Shown here piece after piece: positions 1 through 6,861 of a DNA stretch of 19,496 nt (positions are counted from its first letter, which is position 1; the number at the start of each line of letters is the position of its first letter). The translations under genes were made by a program, and so were the position numbers. The DNA lies in assembly GCA_003557765.1 (NCBI GenBank), contig PWNO01000239.1:1-19496 (forward strand), in the 5' to 3' direction. Source of the stretch: Bacteroidales bacterium. Its GTDB lineage: Bacteria; Bacteroidota; Bacteroidia; Bacteroidales; UBA7960. Under the pieces are notes generated by a model. The model had not been told where the DNA came from. It searched no databases and saw only the letters and a program-made list of their open reading frames with translations.

Positions 1-909
1 GGCAACTTCATCATCGACATGGACAGCGACGGCGACTTTGAGTTCAACGACGTGCACCTGCACATTGGTGGCGACTTAGACATCCGGCATCACCGCCAGC
101 TGGACACCGAGGAAGATGCCGAACTCGACATCGATGAGGCCGTCATCCATGTGGATGGCGACTTCATTGCTAAACTGACCCGCACAGAAGACGACGGCGA
201 CGAAAACATTTCGATGGGCGACGGCGAATTGACCATCGGCGGCAATATGTACATCTACACCAACTACGACGGAGAAGACAACGGGGAGTTCGACTTTGAT
301 GATTCCACAGTAACCGTTGCAGGTGACTTATTTATATATATGTACGAAGGAGGTGTTGTTGACCTAGACGACTCCGTGGTGGAAATCGGCGGCGACTTCA
401 TCATCGACATTGACAGCGCAGGCGACTTCGAGTTTGGCGATGGCACGCTCACGATTGGAAACAACCTGGAGATCACCCACAACAGGCCTGAAGGTGCTGA
501 TGGTGACGGCGAGATTGACGGCGACGAGATCACCCTGCACGTGGGTAATGACTTCATCCTCACCCTGACCAAGTTCGAAGCCGACGGCGACGAGAACATC
601 TCCCTTGACGAAGCCAACATCACCATTGGAGGCAATTTCTACGTCTTTGCGCACGACAACGGCGAGTTTGACATGGACGACGCCCACATTACATTGACTG
701 GCGGCTATGCTAAACTGGAAGCCAGCAACGGCGGCATTTTCGACCTCGATGAGGGAAGCCTCTTTATCGAAGGTGACCTGGTGATCACATTGGAAGATGG
801 CAGCGAGTTTGACTTTGACGACAGCCATATCGAGCTGAACGGCGACCTGGTAATCACCGTGGATGAGAGCAGCGAGCTCGATCTTGACGACAGCCACATC
901 GAAATCACC
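1..909 (+). repeat. Nested acidic coding repeats: two 128-129-residue super-units, then two 23-residue units
   Basis: The phrase encoding FIIDxDSxGDFEF occurs at 1 and again at 388, giving super-unit A (1-387) and super-unit B (388-771). Their sub-blocks follow in the same order, each with a DGDENIS block and a DNGEFD block. Two 69-base units follow at 772-840 and 841-909, each with a GDLVIT start and an LDDSHIE or FDDSHIE end. About five strand-turn units make up each super-unit. The pattern suggests growth of a solenoid by duplication of five-turn blocks. Confidence 0.8.
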
Positions 910-3900
910 GGCGATTTTATCGTGGATGCCGAGCCTGGTGCCAGCCTGGATGCCGGCGACGTGGCCGTCCTGTTCCACGGCGACCAGCCACAAAACCTGG
1001 AATCCAACACCGAAGACCTCCAGGTGGATGTGCTGATCATTGACAAACCGAACAACAACCTGCACCTCAACGGCCCATTGACGGTCAACGGCGAGCTGAA
1101 GCTTGTTTCCGGATTGATCGAAGTGCACGAAGATGCTGTCCTCTATCTGTCAGCTGGTGCCACGGTAGAAGGTGCAGATGATGCGAGTTATGTATCTGGT
1201 TTGCTATCCATTGAGGTCGCGGATGATGCAGAAAATGACCTCTTCTATCCCATAGGAAAAGACGGGCTCTATGGGCCGGTGCACCTTAGTCTGACACAGG
1301 AAGAGGCAGATCCCACCTGGTACGCCCTGGAGATGTTCGCTGCGGCACCACCAGATCTCGACATGCCCGGCGACATTCAGGCCATCCTCGATGAATATCA
1401 CTATGCCTTGGCCATCGATGGAGAAGGTAGCTTGAGCGATGCCATGATTGCCATTCCTTTTGATATTCTGGACGCATCAATTGATGAAAACCTGCTTCAG
1501 ATCGTCAAATCCGACAACGGGGCCTGGATAAACCTGGGCGGGTCTGTTGCCAACGGACACGTGCAGTCGGCAGTGAGCTTTACTGAAGGTGGCTATTTTG
1601 CCCTGGCTGAAGAATTGCAGGGAACCACCAAGGCCATTACGGCATTTGACTTCGAAGAGCTTGACCCACCCGTAATTGGCGATATCAATGAAGCAGACAA
1701 GACGATCACCCTGGAGGTCCCCCAGGGAACGGACACCGGAGCCCTGGTTCCCACCATTACCCATACCGGTGAGAGCATTTCACCCGAGTCGGGCGTGGCC
1801 CAGGATTTCAGCGAGCCGGTTGAATACACCGTGACCGCGGAAGACGAATCCACGGCTGTCTATACTGCCACCGTGATCGTGCTGCCTTCGATGGAGCCTT
1901 CGCAGCTGACCATCATCCACCTGAATGAAGGAAATACCGTCTATGCAGACATGGCCTTCTCCCTTGGCGTAGGCGTCTTGAATGAAGTGGGTGACATCGT
2001 GGAGGCCACTTCAGACATCGCCGTAAGCCTAAGCCTGGAATCAGGCAGCGGCTCCCTTTCCGGGAACCTTACGGGAACCATTCCGGAAGGCGAAACGGAA
2101 GTCAGCATCGAGGGCATCATATATGATACGGCAGAAAGTGATGTCAGCATCACGGCCAGTGCAGACGGACTCGACCCGGCCACCACAGCGCCCTTTGCAG
2201 TAGAAGAAATCGTGGCTGAGCACGAGCTGGTGCACTTCTGGTACTTTGGCGATTTTCTCGAAAACAACACACCTTTCGAAACCATCGCACCCACTTTCAA
2301 CCAGGTGGAAGGTGCCCTTATCAGCTACCATTCAGCCCTCGCAGGATACCCCTTTGATCCGGATCACGAAAACTGGAGGAAAGCCTCGCTCGAGCGCAGG
2401 AACAGGCCCACTGACATCAATTACAGGCCGCAAGGCAATGACTGGGAGCCATATGATGAGGATGACATGCGTGGCGTGCAGGTGAGACAACCCTTCACCG
2501 GGGATGGCGGCGAAAACACCGTGTTCCTGCACCTGCCTACCACGGGCTATGAAAACGCCATCGTGAGCTTTGCCGCCAAAGACAACGGCGACAATGAGGA
2601 TCTGATGGCAGCCGAAGAGCTGATCATCGATTACGCCGTGGAGGCAGACGGTGATTGGATCACCGATGGCCTGGATGAAACCGTACTTCCCCTACTATTT
2701 GAGGAATATCAACTGTATGAGATTGACTTCACTGGCATAGAAGCCGTGAATGACAATCCGGACTTTGTCGTCCGTATCCGTTTCACCGGTCCCAACATGG
2801 ACCTCGACGACGGTGACCGGGTGGTGTTCAACAACATCGCCATGGATGGCATGGCAACCGTACCCCCCGAATTCTATAATGTAACCTTCGTAGTGGAAGA
2901 TGTCGACGGCCACGAGATCGAAGACGCCGTGATCACGCTGGGTGACATCACCAACGACATGGGTGATTATACCTTCCATGATGTGGCTGAAGGCAGCTAC
3001 AGCTTCCACGTGACTGCACTGGGATACACGGATGCTACCGGTGTCATTAACGTAGACGGAGCAGATGTCACCGAAGTGGTGGTGCTGATGGAAGAGCACG
3101 TGGTGCCTGACGACCTGGAACTGGTACAATTCTGGTTCTTTGGCGACGACATGCCCAACAATACTCCGCTGGAGTATATCGAACCGACCTTCGACCTGGT
3201 TGGTGGGGCCCTGATCACTTATCAATCTGCGCTGGCAGGCTATCCGTTTAACGAAGACCATCCTTACTGGCGCAAAGCTTCCCTGGAACGTCGCAACCGA
3301 CCCACCGACATCAATTACCGTCCTGAAGGAAATGACGACATCCCATATGGAGATGCCAACATACGCGCCATACAGGTACGTCAACCCTTTACCGGTGATG
3401 CAGGTGAAAACAAGCTTTACCTCCACCTGCCAACAGCCGGCTATCGCCATCCAGTCGTAAGCTTTGCCGCAAAAGACAACGGTGACAGTGAAGACCTGAT
3501 GGCTGCCGAGTACCTGTTGATCGATTATGCCATCGAACAGGGTGGCGAATGGATCACCACCGGTCTGGAGGCCACCAGCCTGCCGCTGCGGTTTGAAGAA
3601 TACCGGTTGTTTGTCATTGATTTTAGGGACATCCCGGAAACATATGACAATCCGCACTTTACCATGCGCATCCGCTTTGACGGACCCAACCTGACACTTG
3701 ATGATGGCGATCGCGTGGTATTTAACAACATCGCTTTGGATGCCGATCCAATGGATGACACCTGGGTGCAGGACAATGAGCGGCTGCCTGAGGTGATTGT
3801 CAGCCCCAACCCTGCAAGAGACGCCTTCCGCATCGAGGTGGATCAGCCCGGAATGGACATTCGCATCTATAACCTGAACGGCAGCCTCCTAAGCCAAAAG

Positions 3901-4020
3901 CGCATGGATGGAAAAGTCCTGACGATGGATGCCAGTCGCCTGCAACCAGGCATGTACATTATCCGGGCCACCGACCCCGATACCATGCAGTCGGTGATCT
4001 CGCGGCTGATCATCCAGTAA
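1..4020 (+). CDS. Giant acidic-repeat surface/secreted protein with T9SS C-terminal sorting domain (5' end outside window)
   Basis: The reading frame is already open at base 1 (GNFIID precedes the first ATG at 19), so the N terminus and signal peptide lie upstream. Visible order: Asp-rich strand-turn repeats with a GD-F/L-x-I core (about 1-960), probably a beta-solenoid; a conserved-looking segment with YPIGKDGLYGPV (about 1000-1620); a DUF5018-like Ig module (about 1634-1885); a second Ig/invasin-like module (about 1890-2205); a roughly 208-residue domain (2227-2850); a carboxypeptidase-regulatory-like beta-sandwich (about 2878-3090); a second copy of the 208-residue domain (3121-3744); and a type A T9SS sorting domain (about 3784-4020, SPNPARDAF, then IYNLNGS, ending SRLIIQ). 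Known of the family: such tails direct export through the Por system and attachment to the cell surface. Inferred: an adhesin or matrix protein. I do not recognise a catalytic domain. Long minus-strand ORFs over this gene are composition artefacts. Confidence 0.9.
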   Translation, partial: GNFIIDMDSDGDFEFNDVHLHIGGDLDIRHHRQLDTEEDAELDIDEAVIHVDGDFIAKLTRTEDDGDENISMGDGELTIGGNMYIYTNYDGEDNGEFDFDDSTVTVAGDLFIYMYEGGVVDLDDSVVEIGGDFIIDIDSAGDFEFGDGTLTIGNNLEITHNRPEGADGDGEIDGDEITLHVGNDFILTLTKFEADGDENISLDEANITIGGNFYVFAHDNGEFDMDDAHITLTGGYAKLEASNGGIFDLDEGSLFIEGDLVITLEDGSEFDFDDSHIELNGDLVITVDESSELDLDDSHIEITGDFIVDAEPGASLDAGDVAVLFHGDQPQNLESNTEDLQVDVLIIDKPNNNLHLNGPLTVNGELKLVSGLIEVHEDAVLYLSAGATVEGADDASYVSGLLSIEVADDAENDLFYPIGKDGLYGPVHLSLTQEEADPTWYALEMFAAAPPDLDMPGDIQAILDEYHYALAIDGEGSLSDAMIAIPFDILDASIDENLLQIVKSDNGAWINLGGSVANGHVQSAVSFTEGGYFALAEELQGTTKAITAFDFEELDPPVIGDINEADKTITLEVPQGTDTGALVPTITHTGESISPESGVAQDFSEPVEYTVTAEDESTAVYTATVIVLPSMEPSQLTIIHLNEGNTVYADMAFSLGVGVLNEVGDIVEATSDIAVSLSLESGSGSLSGNLTGTIPEGETEVSIEGIIYDTAESDVSITASADGLDPATTAPFAVEEIVAEHELVHFWYFGDFLENNTPFETIAPTFNQVEGALISYHSALAGYPFDPDHENWRKASLERRNRPTDINYRPQGNDWEPYDEDDMRGVQVRQPFTGDGGENTVFLHLPTTGYENAIVSFAAKDNGDNEDLMAAEELIIDYAVEADGDWITDGLDETVLPLLFEEYQLYEIDFTGIEAVNDNPDFVVRIRFTGPNMDLDDGDRVVFNNIAMDGMATVPPEFYNVTFVVEDVDGHEIEDAVITLGDITNDMGDYTFHDVAEGSYSFHVTALGYTDATGVINVDGADVTEVVVLMEEHVVPDDLELVQFWFFGDDMPNNTPLEYIEPTFDLVGGALITYQSALAGYPFNEDHPYWRKASLERRNRPTDINYRPEGNDDIPYGDANIRAIQVRQPFTGDAGENKLYLHLPTAGYRHPVVSFAAKDNGDSEDLMAAEYLLIDYAIEQGGEWITTGLEATSLPLRFEEYRLFVIDFRDIPETYDNPHFTMRIRFDGPNLTLDDGDRVVFNNIALDADPMDDTWVQDNERLPEVIVSPNPARDAFRIEVDQPGMDIRIYNLNGSLLSQKRMDGKVLTMDASRLQPGMYIIRATDPDTMQSVISRLIIQ
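2227..2850 (+). repeat. First copy of an intragenic duplicated 208-residue domain
   Basis: This copy starts at LVHFWYFGD and ends at VVFNNIAMDG. It matches 3121-3744 at a constant offset of 894 bases from start to end, so the two protein copies align without gaps. Shared blocks include WRKASLERRNRPTDINYRP, QVRQPFTGD and DDGDRVVFNNIA. I know this type of domain only as a recurrent C-terminal module of Bacteroidota exported proteins; its function is unknown to me. Confidence 0.85.
3121..3744 (+). repeat. Second copy of the intragenic duplicated 208-residue domain
   Basis: This copy starts at LVQFWFFGD and ends at VVFNNIALDA. It lies exactly 894 bases after the first copy, separated from it by a carboxypeptidase-regulatory-like linker domain. 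The blocks identical to the first copy are concentrated around the Arg/Asn-rich stretch (ERRNRPTDINYRP) and the C-terminal DDGDRVVFNN strand. Confidence 0.85.
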
Positions 4021-4083
4021 TCTGACTGCTGAAGCCTGTTCAGCATTATTAATACAGGCCAACATTTTTTATGTTTTCATTTC

Positions 4084-4117
4084 GATGCCGCAGGCTAATT
4101 GCTTGCGGCATCTTTTT
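4084..4117 (+). terminator. Rho-independent terminator after the giant secreted protein gene
   Basis: A 12-bp stem (GATGCCGCAGGC pairing with GCTTGCGGCATC, one G-U pair) closes a TAATT loop and is followed directly by TTTTTATT. It lies 64 bases past the stop codon. A weaker inverted repeat (GCCTGT/ACAGGC, about 4035-4059) precedes it. Confidence 0.85.
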
Positions 4118-4315
4118 ATTCAGTATGTTTATAAATAAGATGTTTTTACATACGATAACCACCATTGCTGAAATTTTTATTTATTATTGCATTGTAAAGG
4201 ACATGCAAAATGGTTTGCAGGAGCATGATCAAACCCGGAGAAACAGACTGATCAGGTCCAATGCATAAGACCAGCATAAGGAATAGAATAACAACGAATA
4301 TAACTCGCACACAAC
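4118..4315. other. AT-rich intergenic region between terminator and alternative-oxidase gene
   Basis: This stretch is AT-rich and should hold the promoter of the next gene. I see no clear TAnnTTTG box; the nearest is TATTATTG, one mismatch, at about 4182-4189. A short ORF crossing the terminator (4071-4268) has no convincing protein character. Nothing else was recognised. Confidence 0.4.
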
Positions 4316-5035
4316 ATGGAAAAAAACGCACAAATCGACTTAAAAAAGGAGCACAAAACCACCCTGGAGACCCCACGTTACAAATACAGCTTTATCGCCA
4401 AAATGTTTTTCTTTGGGATGGATTTGGTCGCCGGCAAGAAGGATAATCTTCCCAAGGCCAAGCTCCTGGAGATCCTGGCCAGCATCCCTTACCGGGTATG
4501 GGAGATCCGTCACTATGTAAAACTAACCAGGAAGTTCCGTAACACTGATCGTGTGAAGGAAGTTAAAGGTGTCATCGACTGGGGCCGTGATGCACAGGAC
4601 AATGAATATACCCACTTGCTGGTGATCCATGAAAAAATGAAGGAAGACGGAATGAAAGACAAGTGGTTCCTTCATCCCGTGGTGACCTTTCTGGCCGTGC
4701 TATCCTATGTGATCATTGCCAGGATCATGGCTTTTTTCAGCCAGAAAAGGGCATTTCTTTTTAATGCTGAGTTTGAAAATCATGCGGAAGGGGTGTATGC
4801 CGGAATGGTTGTAGACAATCCACAGTGGGAAGAACAAAAAGTCAACAATGCGTTCGTAAAGGAATATGCCGATGTAGACACCTGGGCCGATGTATTCCGG
4901 CGGATCATGCTGGATGAACGCGACCATATGAACCACAGTTTTGAGTTTTGTGGCAAGCCGGAAATGGTCCAGAAGTACGAGGGTATGCCGTCCGGTTATT
5001 CAGATACAAAAGTGGCCACGCCCATCAAACCTTAA
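4316..5035 (+). CDS. Alternative oxidase family (diiron quinol oxidase-like) membrane protein
   Basis: The 239-residue protein matches the alternative oxidase/PTOX fold. Visible in order: LEILASIP (E52, Pro six residues on, as in the family LETxAAVP), NEYTH (E97, H100; family NERMH), a hydrophobic interfacial segment (about 121-140), FENHA (E154; family LEEEA) and DERDH (E201, H204; family DEAHH). The six expected iron ligands, four Glu and two His, are therefore all present with family-like spacing. Known role: oxidation of quinol with reduction of O2 to water, without proton pumping, at the cytoplasmic face of the membrane. The LEEEA motif is reduced to FENHA and the protein is short, so it is a divergent member. 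No Shine-Dalgarno is visible before the ATG at 4316. The next gene starts 13 bases after the stop and is probably co-transcribed. Confidence 0.8.
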   Translation: MEKNAQIDLKKEHKTTLETPRYKYSFIAKMFFFGMDLVAGKKDNLPKAKLLEILASIPYRVWEIRHYVKLTRKFRNTDRVKEVKGVIDWGRDAQDNEYTHLLVIHEKMKEDGMKDKWFLHPVVTFLAVLSYVIIARIMAFFSQKRAFLFNAEFENHAEGVYAGMVVDNPQWEEQKVNNAFVKEYADVDTWADVFRRIMLDERDHMNHSFEFCGKPEMVQKYEGMPSGYSDTKVATPIKP

Positions 5036-5048
5036 GAAATAGCATCCT

Positions 5049-5969
5049 TTGTGGATTAAGAATATTGTATTTCTTGCTGCAGCCTTCGTGCTGCTTTGGA
5101 ACTCGGGTTTTATCGGCGCTGATTACGGGCTCCCCTATGCCGGTCCGTTTACCTTGTTATTCTGGCGTTACCTGGCCCTGAGCATCCTGCTCCTGCTTTA
5201 TTTATGCTTACGGAAACGGTTTTCCTGGCCGGGATGGCGGATGGCCTCGCAGCAGATGCTTGTGGGCGCTTTGGCGCACGGGGTTTGGCTTGCCTGCGTC
5301 TTAATTGCCCTGGACCACGATGTGCCCGCAGGGATCGTAGCCCTGGTCGTCGCGCTGCAACCCCTTGCCACCGGTGCTTTTTCCGGTCGTGTTACCGGCG
5401 AGAAGACTTCTCTTACCACATGGATCGGACTACTCATCGGCTTTTTAGGTGTTGGGGTCACCCTGGCTTTCCGGATCAACTACCAGAGTGCAGCATCGGT
5501 CTTTGGTCACCTGATTCCGCTCGGCTCCGTAATCGCCATCACCGTAGCCACGCTAATCCAGCGGCGGGTCAACCTCAAACGATCTGCCCCAGACCTTCCG
5601 CTTGACCTGAGCCTCTTTTATCAAAGTGCAGCCACTGCACTGGTGCTTATCCTGCCGGCCTGGCTTGTTGAGCAATTCGCCACCAATGCACAGCCAGCAT
5701 TCATCTACGTCATGACCTGGCTGATACTTGGAGTATCCCTTGGCGCCTACGCACTAATGTGGAAACTGCTGCAATATATCGATGCGGCAAGCGTAGCCAG
5801 TCTGTTCTACCTTGGGCCACCCGTCACGATGCTGATGGCGTGGCTGGCCTTTGGCGACACGGTCGTGGCCACAGACCTGGCAGGCCTTGCGATCGTGTTT
5901 GTAGGGATATTCATCACCTATCGCCGTTTTAATGTGGGCCATACACGGCCCGATGGGCAAGCCAGGTAA
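5049..5969 (+). CDS. EamA/DMT-family transporter, ten membrane segments
   Basis: The 306-residue hydrophobic protein has the two-fold repeated five-helix layout of the drug/metabolite transporter superfamily. The N-terminal helix has the family-like WNSGFIGADYGL pattern, LPYAGPFTLLFWRY follows, and a second EamA half spans about 155-295 with SLFYLGPPVTMLMAWLAFGD. The only in-frame start is TTG at 5049, because a TAG stop sits at 5040 and no early ATG exists. The predicted role is export or exchange of a small metabolite across the inner membrane; the substrate cannot be told from sequence. It follows the alternative-oxidase-like gene by 13 bases and converges on the DUF169 gene. Confidence 0.87.
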   Translation: MWIKNIVFLAAAFVLLWNSGFIGADYGLPYAGPFTLLFWRYLALSILLLLYLCLRKRFSWPGWRMASQQMLVGALAHGVWLACVLIALDHDVPAGIVALVVALQPLATGAFSGRVTGEKTSLTTWIGLLIGFLGVGVTLAFRINYQSAASVFGHLIPLGSVIAITVATLIQRRVNLKRSAPDLPLDLSLFYQSAATALVLILPAWLVEQFATNAQPAFIYVMTWLILGVSLGAYALMWKLLQYIDAASVASLFYLGPPVTMLMAWLAFGDTVVATDLAGLAIVFVGIFITYRRFNVGHTRPDGQAR

Positions 5970-6016
5970 TCATGGGCCGACAGATAACACCCGCCTGGTC
6001 CATGGCCAAAAACCAT

Positions 6017-6775
6017 TCAGTCTTTCTGATTATTGATGCGCTTCCTCACCTTATTCCAGTCTTCGGTGACCAAAAAACTTTCATCCATATAATGGATCAT
6101 CCTGGTGAAACGCTCAAAAGGCAAGGCAAAACTGAGGGTCCCGGCGGGCACGAATGGCCTGGCGGAGACGTCGAACATCCCGATGACGCCCCTGGGGTCT
6201 GCTTCCTTGCGCTCAGCCAGTGGATACTGAATGATGGACGCACATCCTGAACCAAAAGGTGCAATGTTTCCATGCAAATCGCCGCGGTCGTAACCAGAGA
6301 GGGTGAAAAGGCCCGAAAGCACATCCGGACTTGCAAAAAAGATGACCACCACGGGCAGGTCACCTTCCACCAGCTTGTCCCAGCGTTTGAAGACAATCCT
6401 GGAAGCACTGGCAGGCCTATAAGGAGCGTTTTCCAGAAATTTTTTCACCAACTCAGGCGTCCGGAGGTAGCGTTCCCCCGTAATCTCTTCACTGCCACAG
6501 GAAAGGAAGTATTCAAATCCGGGCATGATCTCCTTGTTGAATCCCAGGTAGCGCCGGCCACCACCACATCCAATGGCAGCGCTGTCAAATGCGATGGCAC
6601 GTCCATTGCGTACTTTGGCCAGGTCGCCAATGAAGCAACTCCAGCCCTTTGCGGGTTGCATCATTTCCACGTCATCGTCAATCTTGTCGCTGTACCAGAA
6701 TACAATAGGTAATGACGCATCTCCAAAATATTGATGCCAGCGATCGATAAATTGTTGTTTTAACTGAAGGTCCAT
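6017..6775 (-). CDS. DUF169 family protein
   Basis: The 252-residue soluble protein matches the DUF169 family, which is common in anaerobic bacteria and archaea and has no settled function. The signature GCGGGRRYLGF is at residues 69-79. Four cysteines fall in conserved-looking positions: C47 (GWSCFIGD), C70 (GCGGG), C93 (LSCGSEE) and C178 (GSGCASI), which would suit binding of a metal or iron-sulfur cofactor; that is inference. The start is ATG at 6775, with no signal peptide or membrane segment. It lies 86 bases downstream of the phospholipase-D-like gene on the same strand and could be read through from it, though the two proteins share no obvious function. It converges on the transporter gene, with 47 bases between the stop codons. 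Confidence 0.85.
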   Translation of the reverse strand: MDLQLKQQFIDRWHQYFGDASLPIVFWYSDKIDDDVEMMQPAKGWSCFIGDLAKVRNGRAIAFDSAAIGCGGGRRYLGFNKEIMPGFEYFLSCGSEEITGERYLRTPELVKKFLENAPYRPASASRIVFKRWDKLVEGDLPVVVIFFASPDVLSGLFTLSGYDRGDLHGNIAPFGSGCASIIQYPLAERKEADPRGVIGMFDVSARPFVPAGTLSFALPFERFTRMIHYMDESFLVTEDWNKVRKRINNQKD

Positions 6776-6861
6776 AAATCAGGTTTTTTTTTCAACTGAG
6801 AGCCATCCCGATTTGCTCATTGCGTTTTTTTGGGGAGAATTCCAGTAAATCCAAGGTATAC

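Noticed and set aside
364..1128. Long minus-strand ORF (254 codons) under the acidic repeats, with a second one at 264-635
   Set aside because: It mirrors the repeated GAC/GAT/ATC codons of the plus-strand gene and shows no protein-family character. The plus-strand frame has clear domains and a T9SS tail.
2695..3657. Minus-strand ORF of 320 codons
   Set aside because: It is antisense to the duplicated domain and the linker, with no recognisable domain; explained by the codon composition of the true gene.
4071..4268. Short plus-strand ORF after the giant gene
   Set aside because: It runs through the terminator stem at 4084-4112 and its product has no family resemblance.
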